Positions 8,484 through 15,642 of a DNA stretch of 26,038 nucleotides are shown in pieces. Source of the DNA: Candidatus Bipolaricaulota bacterium. Lineage in GTDB: Bacteria; Bipolaricaulota; Bipolaricaulia; Bipolaricaulales; Bipolaricaulaceae. The stretch spans positions 1-26,038 of the forward strand of contig JAJOKL010000053.1 in the NCBI GenBank assembly GCA_021129895.1, written 5' to 3'. The position numbers and the translations under genes were made by a program. Every line of letters starts with the position of its first letter. The first letter of the stretch is position 1. Below the pieces are notes generated by a model. The model made no database searches and was not told the DNA's origin. It saw only the letters and a program-made list of their open reading frames with translations.

Positions 8484-9547
8484 GCTTTCTCCACTACACG
8501 TTCCTGGGGAACCAGGTCTGGCAGTACGGCGCGTTCTTCCTGATCCTGCTCGGGGCGGGGGTGGCCCACTGGATTCTACGGCGGTTGTGGGAGGTGGTGC
8601 TGTCCCGCCGGGCCTGGGGGGAGGAGCGGGTGCAGGCCGCCTTGCTGGCCTTGAGCCGGCGACCGCTAGGCGTGGTGCTGCTCCTCCTCGCCCTGTGGGG
8701 AGGGCTCCAGGTGTTCACCCTGCCAGTGGGGGCGATCGTGTTCCTGCGGGGAATGTTCCTGGCCGTCACCACCTTCCTCGTGGTATACGCGCTGAGCAAG
8801 CTAACCGATGTCTTGTACGCCTACTGGGCCGCCCGGGCCAAGCGTACCGCCACCCGGCTGGACGACCAGCTGATCCCCATTTTAAGGAAGGTCACCAAGG
8901 CCTTCCTGTGGGGCGTAGCGGTGCTGTTGGTGCTGCAGAACTTGGGCTATAACGTATCCGGCCTGCTGGCGGGGCTGGGGATCGGGGGGCTGGCCATCGC
9001 CCTGGCCGCCCAGGAGACCCTGTCCAACTTCATCGGCACACTGGCCTTGCTGGTGGATCGCCCCTGCGAGGTGGGGGACCGGGTGCAGTTCGAGGACGTC
9101 GACGGCACGGTGGAGGCGGTGGGCCTCAGGTCGACCCGCATCCGCACCTTGGACGGCACGGTGGTCTCCGTCCCCAACCGGTTGATGGCCAACGCCAAGA
9201 TCAACAACATCGCCAAGCGGCCCACCATCAAGAACATGTACACGGTGGGGATCGTGTACGACACCCCGTATGACAAGTTACAGGAGGCCTTGAGGATCCT
9301 GCGGGAGATCCTGGCGGGCCATCCCAGCACGGACAATTATTGGGTCTATTTCAAGGAGTTCGGTCCCTACTCCCTGAACATCCTCGTCATCCACTGGTGC
9401 AAGTACACGGCCTATCAGAAATTCCTCGAGGCCACCGAGGAGATCAACTTGGAGATCAGGCGCCGGTTCGAGGAGGCGGGGATCGAGTTCGCCTTTCCTA
9501 CTCAGACGATCCAGGTGCAGAGCCTTCCTCCTCTTGGCAAGGGCTGA
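8480..9547 (+). CDS. mscS: MscS-family small-conductance mechanosensitive channel
   Basis: 355 aa. Hydrophobic helices at about 15-35, 62-80, 85-108 and 135-155 precede the pore-lining helix, rich in Gly and Ala (LLAGLGIGGLAIALAAQETLSN region, about 158-182). The beta-domain signature DRPCEVGDRVQFEDVDGTVEAVGLRSTRIRTLDGTVVSVPN follows, then an alpha/beta C-terminal domain. These channels open under membrane tension and release solutes on osmotic downshock. The N-terminus has one or two more helices than E. coli MscS. Last gene of the plus-strand operon, ATG overlapping the hflX stop. Its final 50 bp overlap the 3' end of ricT on the other strand. Confidence 0.93.
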   Translation: MSFLHYTFLGNQVWQYGAFFLILLGAGVAHWILRRLWEVVLSRRAWGEERVQAALLALSRRPLGVVLLLLALWGGLQVFTLPVGAIVFLRGMFLAVTTFLVVYALSKLTDVLYAYWAARAKRTATRLDDQLIPILRKVTKAFLWGVAVLLVLQNLGYNVSGLLAGLGIGGLAIALAAQETLSNFIGTLALLVDRPCEVGDRVQFEDVDGTVEAVGLRSTRIRTLDGTVVSVPNRLMANAKINNIAKRPTIKNMYTVGIVYDTPYDKLQEALRILREILAGHPSTDNYWVYFKEFGPYSLNILVIHWCKYTAYQKFLEATEEINLEIRRRFEEAGIEFAFPTQTIQVQSLPPLGKG

Positions 9548-10331
9548 ACTTGGACCAGGGCAGCTCCTCCCGGGTCCCGTCCTCCCAGGAGATGGACACC
9601 GTGCTCCGGAAGATGTTGACCCCGGTGACCTTGCCCCGGCGGCCCTCCAGGGTGAGCCGCTGTCCCACCTTGGGCAGCCCCTGCAGTGCCTCCAGGTACT
9701 GGGCATGTTCATAGGCCAGGCAGCACATGAGCCGGCCGCAGTGGCCGGTGATCCGCTCCGGGGAGAAGAACAGCTGCTGGTCGAATGCCAGCTCGAGGGG
9801 GATAGGCCGGAGCTGGCGCAGGAAGGAGCGGCAACAGATGGGGCGACCACAGGGCCCCACCCCCCCCAGCAAGCGGGCCACGTCCCGGGGGCCCACCTGC
9901 CGCAGCTCGAGGCGCATTCCTAGTTCTCGGCTCAGTTCGCGGAGCAACTCCCGGAAGTCCACCCTGCCGGGGGCGGTGAAGAAGAGCCGCAGGAAGCGTC
10001 GCTCCAGGTCCAGTTCCCCGGTGACGAACCGCATGGGAAGGCCCCGAGCCTGAACCCGGGCTTGAACTTTAGGGAGCAGGCGGGGGACTTCCTCCTCTCG
10101 CTCTCGGAACCTCTTGCGGTCCCCTTCCCCGGCGGGCCGCAGTAGGGTACCGGCGGGCTCTCCCTTCTCCCGGGCCGGGGAACGGAGCACCTCCACCAGC
10201 CACACCCCCCGCCCGTCGTCCTCCACCCAAGTCTGCCCGGTCCGCCCCACCTTCCCCCCCCACACCGCCAGGTGCACCTCCGGTTGGGGGCCATAGCGGC
10301 GGACCAGGGCCTTCAGCTTTTCTTCGGCCAC
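9498..10331 (-). CDS. ricT: PSP1-domain protein, RicT (YaaT)-like
   Basis: 277 aa. The middle and C-terminal parts carry the PSP1 family hallmarks: FVTGELDLERRFLRLFFTAPGRVDFREL, then MRLELRQVGPRDVARLLGG, the cysteine cluster CGRPICC and the second cluster CGRLMCC followed by LAYEH. In Bacillus subtilis, RicT (YaaT) works with RicA and RicF as an Fe-S complex that stimulates RNA maturation by RNase Y; the cysteines here are where that family binds its clusters. The N-terminal 100 residues are less conserved and charged. GTG start 10331 overlaps the holB 3' end by 19 nt, the same order as in Firmicutes (holB-yaaT). No RicA/RicF gene is in this window. No Shine-Dalgarno is seen, so translation may be coupled to holB. 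Confidence 0.9.
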   Translation of the reverse strand: MAEEKLKALVRRYGPQPEVHLAVWGGKVGRTGQTWVEDDGRGVWLVEVLRSPAREKGEPAGTLLRPAGEGDRKRFREREEEVPRLLPKVQARVQARGLPMRFVTGELDLERRFLRLFFTAPGRVDFRELLRELSRELGMRLELRQVGPRDVARLLGGVGPCGRPICCRSFLRQLRPIPLELAFDQQLFFSPERITGHCGRLMCCLAYEHAQYLEALQGLPKVGQRLTLEGRRGKVTGVNIFRSTVSISWEDGTREELPWSKFSPCQEEEGSAPGSSE

Positions 10332-11236
10332 AGGAGTATCACCTCGACCAGAAGTTTAGCGTTAACGTTGGCCTCTAGCTCCCCCCGGGCCAAGGAGGCC
10401 TTCTTGGCCCACGCCCGGCGCAGTTCCGGTGGGTAGGGGCAATCATCACGTAGGAGGTAGGAAACGAGCTCCCTGAGGAACGCGAGCACGGCCTCCTTCC
10501 CCCCCTGGGCCAGGGCCTCGGCCGCCGCGAGGATCCGATCGGCCGGGGCGGAGGCGAGCCCCTGGGCGAGGGCGAAGGCCATGGCCCGGCGGCGGATGGG
10601 GTCGCCACGATAGGCCACGCAGCGGGCGGCGAGCTCCTCCAGATCAAACTCCTCCGCTTCCCTCCTTGCCTCTTCCCACTCTTGCTGCGGCTCCCTACGG
10701 GCCGCGGTGCAGGCGAGGAGGTCCTCCCGGCAGGAGATAAGGGGTAGCAGGAACCGGATCTCCTCCGGGGAGTAGCCCGCTTCCGCGAGGGCGTGGGCCC
10801 AGCGGGCTTCCCCGTCCCCTGTCCACACCACCGCACAGCGGGAGCGCACCGTGGGGATGAGCTGGTCCGGGGCTTGAGCGTACAGGACGAACACAAGGTA
10901 AGGAGGGGCTTCCTCCAGCGATTTGAGCAGGGCACTGGCCGCCTCGTGGGATAGCCGCTCCGCCGGGCCCAGGAGGACGACTCGCCACTGCCCCTGCACC
11001 GGGGGGTAGCGGGCCCAGAACACGGCCTCCCGCACCCGGTCTATTCCGATGCCTGCCCCTTCCGGGGCGATCCGGAACAGGTCGGGGTGGTCCTGGCATG
11101 CCCCCAGCAGGTCCTCTACCAGTGATTCAGCGGCTTCGCGCGCCCCCTCACCCAGGAACAGCTTGGGTACGGTGTGCGGCCTCTCCGAGCTGGATCCGAG
11201 CGGATCCAAGGCAAGGTCCTCCGTTGGCCTATTCAC
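10313..11236 (-). CDS. holB: DNA polymerase III delta-prime-like subunit
   Basis: 307 aa. It matches the clamp-loader AAA+ delta-prime fold through QGQWRVVLLGPAERLSHEAASALLKSLEEAP, where the DEAD-type Walker B is replaced by GPAERLS, and through the SRC motif in IPTVRSRCAVV, which supplies the arginine finger. The usual P-loop region reads KLFLGEGAREAAESL and has no GxxGxGK, and the zinc-finger cysteines of delta-prime are absent. It therefore should not bind ATP and acts as a structural or arginine-finger subunit. GTG 11236 is the longest start; TTG at 11209 has a better GGAGG 8 nt upstream and would remove nine residues. A C-terminal helical domain follows (about 165-300). Overlap with ricT supports co-transcription. 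The divergence leaves modest doubt. Confidence 0.85.
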   Translation of the reverse strand: MNRPTEDLALDPLGSSSERPHTVPKLFLGEGAREAAESLVEDLLGACQDHPDLFRIAPEGAGIGIDRVREAVFWARYPPVQGQWRVVLLGPAERLSHEAASALLKSLEEAPPYLVFVLYAQAPDQLIPTVRSRCAVVWTGDGEARWAHALAEAGYSPEEIRFLLPLISCREDLLACTAARREPQQEWEEARREAEEFDLEELAARCVAYRGDPIRRRAMAFALAQGLASAPADRILAAAEALAQGGKEAVLAFLRELVSYLLRDDCPYPPELRRAWAKKASLARGELEANVNAKLLVEVILLWPKKS

Positions 11237-11250
11237 TCTTTCTTTTCACC

Positions 11251-11276
11251 CACTGGTAACTTCACTGGTAACTTCA
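11251..11276 (-). repeat. 12-bp tandem repeat upstream of holB
   Basis: CACTGGTAACTT occurs twice exactly (11251-11262 and 11263-11274), followed by two bases of a third copy. The block lies 15 nt upstream of the holB GTG, in its leader or promoter region. A 10-bp palindrome, CCCAGCTGGG, lies just beyond at 11281-11290. Role unknown. Confidence 0.6.
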
Positions 11277-11459
11277 TGTACCCAGCTGGGCCGCTCCCAC
11301 GGGATGAGCAAGCCCGGAGGCCTTATCGCCGGCCCGCAACGTCAAAGCTTTCACAACCGGCGTACCTGGTTCGCAAAGCTGGAACTTAAGGTACGAGTTC
11401 GAGGACCGCTTTACAACAAGAACAATTACTCCAGAAGATTATTACCCCCTCTTATCGGG

Positions 11460-11495
11460 TCTACTGTAGACAACAAAAGCAAATCATGTTATGCT
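11460..11495 (+). promoter_or_regulatory. Promoter with palindromic site before the RHH gene
   Basis: TAGACA (11467-11472, five of six consensus bases), a 17-bp spacer and TATGCT (11490-11495). A perfect 11-base palindrome TCTACTGTAGA (11460-11470) overlaps the -35 box. This suits an operator for the small ribbon-helix-helix protein encoded just downstream; autoregulation is inference. The surrounding 100 bp are distinctly AT-rich for this window. Confidence 0.5.
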
Positions 11496-11527
11496 ATCTT
11501 TGAAAACCTTATCCAGGGGGTGAGAAC

Positions 11528-11722
11528 ATGCCCAGGCCGAAGAGCACAGCAGGGAAGGACACAGCCAAGCTTTCGCTTTACATTCCCCCGTCCAAGGGAG
11601 GGGTCGAGGTACTGGCCAAGCTGCGGAAGCTAGCTCGGGCTAAGGATCGGTCGGTGAACTATCTAGTGGTAGAGGCCATCTTGCAGTATTTGAAGCGGGA
11701 GGAGAAGAAGCAGAGGGCCTGA
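11528..11722 (+). CDS. Small ribbon-helix-helix (CopG/Arc-type) regulator
   Basis: 64 aa, basic. The pattern fits a ribbon-helix-helix DNA-binding domain: a beta-strand (AKLSLYIPP, residues 13-21), a helix (GGVEVLAKLRKLARAKD, about 24-40), then RSVNYLVVEAILQYLKREEKK, where SVNYLVVEAI is the classic second helix. Such proteins bind DNA as dimers with the strand in the major groove and are often autoregulated or antitoxins. ATG 11528 has GGGGGTGAG 4-12 nt upstream and a promoter at 11467-11495. No toxin-like partner lies next to it: about 700 bp downstream hold no supported gene. It is therefore probably a stand-alone regulator, although a lost toxin partner cannot be excluded. Confidence 0.8.
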   Translation: MPRPKSTAGKDTAKLSLYIPPSKGGVEVLAKLRKLARAKDRSVNYLVVEAILQYLKREEKKQRA

Positions 11723-11920
11723 CCTGGGTCCCGCTCGCTTGGCGGTGCCGGCTCTGGCTGGGTGGTGGGATATCCAAGAGCTGTCCAGGATCGTGGCCCA
11801 ATCGGTGGTCCTTCCGTCCAGCAGGGCCTAACCAGCTGTGCATTGCCACTGGCGAGCCTATTGCGAAAAACCAAGCTCCTCAGGTCAATCGCCTTGCCCT
11901 GCCTGAGGGAGAAAGACCTA

Positions 11921-12073
11921 AACCACGGAGCCCACAGAGACCGCGGAGAAATGCGACAGCAACCACTAAGACCCCAAGACACAAAGAAATTAAAACTTCA
12001 ATTTGAAATTCCCCTTTGAGTCTTGGAGCCTTTGTGATGAAAAAATCCTGTGATCTCCGTGTTCTCCGTGGTT
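11921..12073. repeat. 153-bp imperfect palindromic (MITE-like) repeat
   Basis: The ends are perfect 10-bp inverted repeats: AACCACGGAG (11921-11930) and CTCCGTGGTT (12064-12073). Complementarity continues inward with mismatches. The left arm CACTAAGACCCCAAGACACAAAG (11973-11995) matches the reverse complement of the right arm around 12015-12037, and the centre (about 11998-12010) is an AT-rich near-palindrome. It is much more AT-rich than the flanks, has no coding frame, and could fold into a long hairpin. The CCACGGAG/CACAGAG wording resembles a class of short dispersed repeats seen in many environmental bacterial genomes; that is recall, not a search. Confidence 0.6.
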
Positions 12074-12433
12074 TTTTCTATCATAAAGGGGCCTGTTGCG
12101 GAAGTCGTCTCTTCCGTCCCTCGGCTTTGCGCCTTCCCCGGGGGACTGGGGTCGAATGGCCGTCCCAACTGGGTCTATTTGAGGAGTTCCTCGCTGCTGG
12201 GTATGGGTAGCTGGTAAGATGCACACCCTGAAATGTAGAAGGGATGGATAATCAGAAAGTCAGCTGCCCCCATGAAACAGCAAGGGTGGCAACCCGACAG
12301 TTCGGCCCGGAGAGTGTTCACCTATCCGCTGATTACGAGGGGACGGTGAGAGGGGGAAAGCACCCAACCCATGATCATCACGGGGCTAGGGTAAACTTCT
12401 CGAGCTAGCTTTGTTGCCGAAGAAGGAGGACAG
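12074..12433 (+). other. Intergenic stretch, no gene seen
   Basis: No coding frame is supported. The segment has a few small hairpins, for example GCTG/CAGC around 12268-12285 followed by GGGT-GGCA-ACCC. It also has two 8-bp palindromes (ATGATCAT near 12371, AGCTAGCT near 12403) close to the aminopeptidase start. I could not assign a riboswitch or a convincing promoter. Confidence 0.4.
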
Positions 12434-13480
12434 GTGGACCTAGTCGGGAAACTGCAGCGGCTGTCGGACGCGTTCGGGGTGGCGGGGTTCGAGGACGAGG
12501 TGCGGGAGGTCATCCGGGACATGGTGGCCCCGTACGTCGATTCCTGCGAGGTGGATCCACTTGGGAACCTGATCTGCACCCGGGGGACAGGGGAAGCGGT
12601 GATGCTGGACGCGCACATGGACGAGGTGGGGTTCATGGTGCGCTGGATCGAGGAGGACGGCTTTTTGCGCCTGTCCCCCTTGGGGGGCTGGGACGAGCGC
12701 ATCATCCCCGGCCACCGGGTGACGATCCGTACCCGCAGTGGTGAAAAACGCCTGGGGGTAATCGGGGCCGCCCCGCCTCACATCCTGAAAGAAGAGGAGC
12801 GCAAGCGGGTCATCCCCTTGGAGGATCTGTTCGTGGACGTGGGGGCGGGGAGCCGGACCGAGGCGGAGGAGCTGGGCATACACCTCGGGGACCCGGCCAC
12901 CATCCACTACCCGTTTCGGGAGATCCGCGCTGGCTACGTCACCGGCAAGGCGTTCGATGACCGGGCCGGGTGCCTGGCGGCCATCGAGGCCCTCCGGCTC
13001 CTCTCGGGGGAGGAGCTCCCCTATCGGCTGGTGGTGAACTTCGCGGTGTGCGAGGAGGAGGGACTCAGGGGGGCCAAGGCGGCCGCCTACCGGATCGCGC
13101 CCCGGCTGGCCCTGGCCTTGGAGGGGACCATCGGGGCGGACTTCCCCGGGGTGCCCCAGGCCAAGCAGCCAGTGCGGCTAGGTCAGGGGCCGGCCATCAC
13201 CCTGGCCGACCGGTCCATCATCGTCTCGCCACGCCTCGTCCGGTTCCTGGAGGAGACCGCGGAGCGGGAGGGCATTCCTTACCAGTACAAGCTCCCCGCC
13301 TATGGGGGCACCGACGCCGGGGCCATTCACCTGGAGCGGGGCGGGATCCTGGCCGGGGTCCTTTCAGTTCCCTGCCGCTACATCCACTCCCCGGTATCCA
13401 CCCTGTTTCTTTCAGATCTCGAGGCCACCATCGAGCTGGTTGTTGCCTTTCTACGGCGGGCCGGGGAGCTTTTGGGCTAG
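12434..13480 (+). CDS. M42-family metalloaminopeptidase
   Basis: 348 aa, typical for M42 glutamyl aminopeptidase/TET peptidases (often annotated as endoglucanase M, FrvX or YsdC). Metal and catalytic residues are visible: His61 in LDAHMDEVGFMV, Asp175/Asp176 in GKAFDDRAGC, Glu207-Glu208 in CEEEGLRGA (general base and metal ligand), GGTDAGAIH (291-299) and His318 in RYIHSPVST. These enzymes form dodecameric cytosolic complexes that trim peptides after the proteasome or Lon/Clp stage. GTG 12434 has GGAGG 6 nt upstream. The cellulase label sometimes used for this family is not supported by these motifs. Followed 12 nt later by acylphosphatase, so probably one transcript. Confidence 0.93.
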   Translation: MDLVGKLQRLSDAFGVAGFEDEVREVIRDMVAPYVDSCEVDPLGNLICTRGTGEAVMLDAHMDEVGFMVRWIEEDGFLRLSPLGGWDERIIPGHRVTIRTRSGEKRLGVIGAAPPHILKEEERKRVIPLEDLFVDVGAGSRTEAEELGIHLGDPATIHYPFREIRAGYVTGKAFDDRAGCLAAIEALRLLSGEELPYRLVVNFAVCEEEGLRGAKAAAYRIAPRLALALEGTIGADFPGVPQAKQPVRLGQGPAITLADRSIIVSPRLVRFLEETAEREGIPYQYKLPAYGGTDAGAIHLERGGILAGVLSVPCRYIHSPVSTLFLSDLEATIELVVAFLRRAGELLG

Positions 13481-13492
13481 CCGGAGGTGGGG

Positions 13493-13768
13493 ATGAAGAG
13501 GAGGGTGCACCTGTTTGTGTCCGGGCGGGTGCAGGGGGTGTTCTTCCGGGCCCACACCCGGGACCTGGCCAGGCGGCTCGGCCTTCGGGGGTTCGTGCGG
13601 AACCTGCCGGACGGGCGGGTGGAGATCGTGGCCGAGGGGGAGGAGGAGGCGTTGCGCAAGCTGGCGGCGTTTGCCCATCAGGGTCCACCCCTGGCCCAGG
13701 TGACCGGGGTAGAGGAGAGTTGGGAGGAGCCTACCGGGGAGTTTTTCGGCTTTTCAGTGCGAGGCTGA
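13493..13768 (+). CDS. acyP: Acylphosphatase
   Basis: 91 aa, the standard small alpha/beta sandwich. The active-site loop GRVQGVFFRAHTRDLA carries the phosphate-binding Arg, and GFVRNLPDGRVEIVAEG carries the conserved Asn that positions the water. It hydrolyses carboxyl-phosphate bonds such as 1,3-bisphosphoglycerate or acetyl phosphate in the cytosol. ATG 13493 is chosen because GGAGG (13483-13487) sits 5 nt upstream; the in-frame GTG at 13487 overlaps that site and cannot use it. It is the last gene of the pair with the M42 peptidase, and the combination has no obvious pathway link. Confidence 0.93.
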   Translation: MKRRVHLFVSGRVQGVFFRAHTRDLARRLGLRGFVRNLPDGRVEIVAEGEEEALRKLAAFAHQGPPLAQVTGVEESWEEPTGEFFGFSVRG

Positions 13769-13776
13769 GAGCGACA

Positions 13777-13802
13777 CCCCGGCGGGTTGTTCCCGGGCGG
13801 GG
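13777..13802 (+). terminator. GC-rich hairpin after acyP, possible terminator
   Basis: CCCCG (13777-13781) pairs with CGGGG (13798-13802), and inside it CGGG pairs with CCCG around a TTGTT loop. It lies 8 nt after the acyP stop. No U-tract follows, so it is not a classical intrinsic terminator; it may stabilise the 3' end or act with Rho. Confidence 0.35.
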
Positions 13803-13841
13803 CAGAGATACTGACCTGAAACAGATAAGTGAGGCGCCCCC

Positions 13842-13870
13842 TTGACATTGTACTAGTGAACTAGTACAAT
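13842..13870 (+). promoter_or_regulatory. Promoter with built-in 22-bp operator for the GntR/ABC operon
   Basis: Consensus TTGACA (13842-13847), a 17-bp spacer and TACAAT (13865-13870). A perfect inverted repeat of 22 bp (13848-13869; half-site TTGTACTAGT, 2-bp centre, then its complement) fills the entire spacer and most of the -10 box. Bound regulator would exclude RNA polymerase. The GTACTA..TAGTAC core fits operators described for YtrA-type GntR regulators. Counting 7 bases from the last T of the -10 puts +1 at 13877, the A of the GntR start codon, so the mRNA is predicted leaderless. Confidence 0.85.
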
Positions 13871-13876
13871 AGTGCG

Positions 13877-14254
13877 ATGAAACTGGACCCGAGCCGCGGC
13901 CCCATCTACCTGCAGCTCGCCCAGGAGATCACCCGCTGGATCGCCCGCGGGGACCTCCAGCCGGGCGATAGGCTCCCACCTGTCCGGGAACTGGCAAAAA
14001 GATTCCGAGTCAATCCAAACACCGTTGTGCAGGTGTACGGGGAGCTAGAACGCCAGGGGATCACCCACACTCAGCGGGGGCGCGGCACCTTCGTGCGGGA
14101 GGACGTGGAAGTGGCCGCGCTGCGCCGTGCACTCCTGCAGGAGGCGGCCGCCTCCTTCCTGGAGGAGGCCCGGGCCTTGGGCCTGACCTTGGAGGAGGCG
14201 ATGGCGGCGTTACAGGAGGTGGTCCATGCTCGCCCAACTGAGGGGGATCGTTAA
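13877..14254 (+). CDS. GntR-family regulator, YtrA subfamily
   Basis: 125 aa. The N-terminal winged helix-turn-helix (residues 8-75) has the GntR pattern: PIYLQLAQEITRWIARGDLQPGDRLPPVRELAKRF, then VNPNTVVQVYGELERQG and the wing RGRGTFV. Only about 45 mostly helical residues follow, which is the short dimerisation tail of the YtrA subfamily rather than a large ligand-binding domain. Such proteins usually repress a neighbouring ABC transporter operon and release on cell-envelope stress or antibiotics. ATG 13877 has no Shine-Dalgarno and coincides with the predicted transcription start. The gene overlaps the ABC ATPase by 29 nt, and the palindrome in its own promoter strongly suggests autorepression. 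Confidence 0.93.
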   Translation: MKLDPSRGPIYLQLAQEITRWIARGDLQPGDRLPPVRELAKRFRVNPNTVVQVYGELERQGITHTQRGRGTFVREDVEVAALRRALLQEAAASFLEEARALGLTLEEAMAALQEVVHARPTEGDR

Positions 14255-14927
14255 GACCTACGGGGCGGTAGAGGCCCTACGGGGGGTGGACCTGGAACTC
14301 CGGCCCGGGGAGATCGTGGGGCTGTTGGGCCCCAATGGGAGCGGGAAGACCACGCTCCTCAAGGTGATCGCCGGACTCCTCCTCCCCGATCGGGGAGGGG
14401 TGACGGTGCTCGGCGGCTCCCCCCGCAGGTGCAGAGGCGCCGTGGCCTACCTCCCAGAGCTTCCCTACCTCCCGGGATGGATGAGGACAGCGCAGGTGGA
14501 GACCCTTTTCCGCCGCATCTTTCCCGGCTTCCGGGTGGACTCATTTCGAGAGCTTATCGGCGTGCTTCGAGTTCCGGATCGCCCGGTGCGGGGGCTATCG
14601 AAGGGGGAACGGGGAAGGCTGGAGCTGGCGGCCATCCTGGCCTTGAACGCAAAGCTATACCTGCTCGACGAGCCCCTGGGGGGACTCGATCCGGTTTCCC
14701 GGGATCGGATCCTCCAATCCGTGATCGCGGCCTGGCACAAGGAGGCCGGGTTTGTGATCGCTACCCATCTTGTGGCCGAGGCGGAGCCCCTGTTCGACCG
14801 GGTGGTCTTCCTGCGGGAGGGGAAAGTGGTGTTGGATGCCCCCGCTGAGGAACTCCGGGAAAAGGGGAAGAGCGTGCGGGACGTTTACTTGGAGGTGTTC
14901 GGCGATGTCGGGCTTCCTGTGGCTTGA
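14226..14927 (+). CDS. ABC transporter ATP-binding protein (YtrB-like)
   Basis: 233 aa, a single nucleotide-binding domain. Walker A is GPNGSGKTT (35-43), the signature is LSKGERGRLEL (124-134, Lys and Glu in place of GGQ, as in YtrB-like ATPases), Walker B is LYLLDEP (144-150), the D-loop is GGLD, and the H-loop His is in ATHLVAE. The Q-loop position reads YLPELPYLPGW and has no clear Gln. It should form a homodimer powering the permease encoded next. ATG 14226 lies within the end of the gntR gene, preceded by GGAGG 4 nt upstream in a coupled arrangement. The substrate is unknown; envelope-stress or peptide export is plausible from the family. Confidence 0.93.
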   Translation: MLAQLRGIVKTYGAVEALRGVDLELRPGEIVGLLGPNGSGKTTLLKVIAGLLLPDRGGVTVLGGSPRRCRGAVAYLPELPYLPGWMRTAQVETLFRRIFPGFRVDSFRELIGVLRVPDRPVRGLSKGERGRLELAAILALNAKLYLLDEPLGGLDPVSRDRILQSVIAAWHKEAGFVIATHLVAEAEPLFDRVVFLREGKVVLDAPAEELREKGKSVRDVYLEVFGDVGLPVA

Positions 14928-15642
14928 GTGGAGGAGGGTTCGGCCCTGGCTGTACGTCCTCGCTGGTGCGGCGATCATGCTCCCTCTCCTCGGATACCTG
15001 TGGCCACTGATATTCAAACCAGGTCACGATTTTCCTCCACCCCGCCCGGATCCCGAACTGGGGCTCTCCATTGGATATGCTCTGGGGATCGCCACCCTGG
15101 CCTTTTCCTTTCTTCTCCGCAACTGGCGCCGGGGGAAGCTCCCGGAGGTCCTCTTCCTCTCCCCATACCACGATCTTGCTGGGCTTTTGGCCCAGTTCTC
15201 CTTGGTGGCCGCAGTGTGGACTTTCTACACGGTGGCGCTCACCACCTGGAGCCAGATGTTGGCCCGGCTGTGGCTCCAACTCCCCTATAACCCGATCCTT
15301 TCGTTCCAATCCGGGCTTTATTCGGCGGGGTTGGTCTTCGTTCCTGCCGTGGCGTGGTTGGTATTGCTGGAGCGGTTTGCCTGGCGCTTTCGCCTCTACC
15401 GGCTGGCGGCTCTCGCCCTGGTATTCTTCCTTTCCGGCTCCGCCTTCGCCGCCTGGCTGGTAGGGGAGAGGGTAGGGGCCATTTCAGGAGAACTCCTGTC
15501 CCCGTGGAGGATCCTCCAGGGGCGCTGGCCCACAGGAGTTCGGGTGATGGAGGTCTCGCAAGAGCCGCTATGGGCCGCGTTGCTCCTGGCGCTTGTCTTC
15601 CTGGGGTGGGCGTGGGCGATTGGGAGGGAGGTGGAATTATGA
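14905..15642 (+). CDS. ABC transporter permease-like membrane protein
   Basis: 245 aa with six likely membrane helices (about 14-36, 52-71, 93-115, 130-155, 165-190 and 220-240). The N-terminus FLWLEWRRVRPWLYVLAG is typical of ABC-2-type permeases, which begin with a short amphipathic helix followed by a first membrane segment. ATG 14905 has GGAGG (14891-14895) upstream and overlaps the ATPase gene by 23 nt; its stop overlaps the next start by ATGA. It is most likely the membrane partner of the ATPase. No sequence feature shows a substrate. Confidence 0.8.
   Translation: MSGFLWLEWRRVRPWLYVLAGAAIMLPLLGYLWPLIFKPGHDFPPPRPDPELGLSIGYALGIATLAFSFLLRNWRRGKLPEVLFLSPYHDLAGLLAQFSLVAAVWTFYTVALTTWSQMLARLWLQLPYNPILSFQSGLYSAGLVFVPAVAWLVLLERFAWRFRLYRLAALALVFFLSGSAFAAWLVGERVGAISGELLSPWRILQGRWPTGVRVMEVSQEPLWAALLLALVFLGWAWAIGREVEL

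Noticed and set aside
11251..11276. Tandem repeat as a CRISPR or VNTR array
   Set aside because: Only two 12-bp units without spacers; no cas genes in the window.
11528..11722. Toxin-antitoxin module
   Set aside because: The RHH protein looks antitoxin-like, but no adjacent open frame has toxin features on either strand.
12280..12330. T-box-like AGGGTGGCAACCCG before the aminopeptidase gene
   Set aside because: It resembles the T-box core only partly: no specifier stem, no convincing antiterminator/terminator switch, and the downstream gene is not a tRNA-related or amino-acid biosynthesis gene. GGGT-GGCA-ACCC is a simple hairpin.
12434..13480. Endoglucanase/cellulase label for the M42 protein
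   Set aside because: The zinc ligands and EEEG catalytic motif are those of M42 aminopeptidases; no glycosidase motif is visible.
13218..13688. Pro/Arg-rich minus-strand frames opposite the M42 peptidase and acylphosphatase
   Set aside because: Antisense shadows of GC-rich codons; they overlap two well-supported genes completely.
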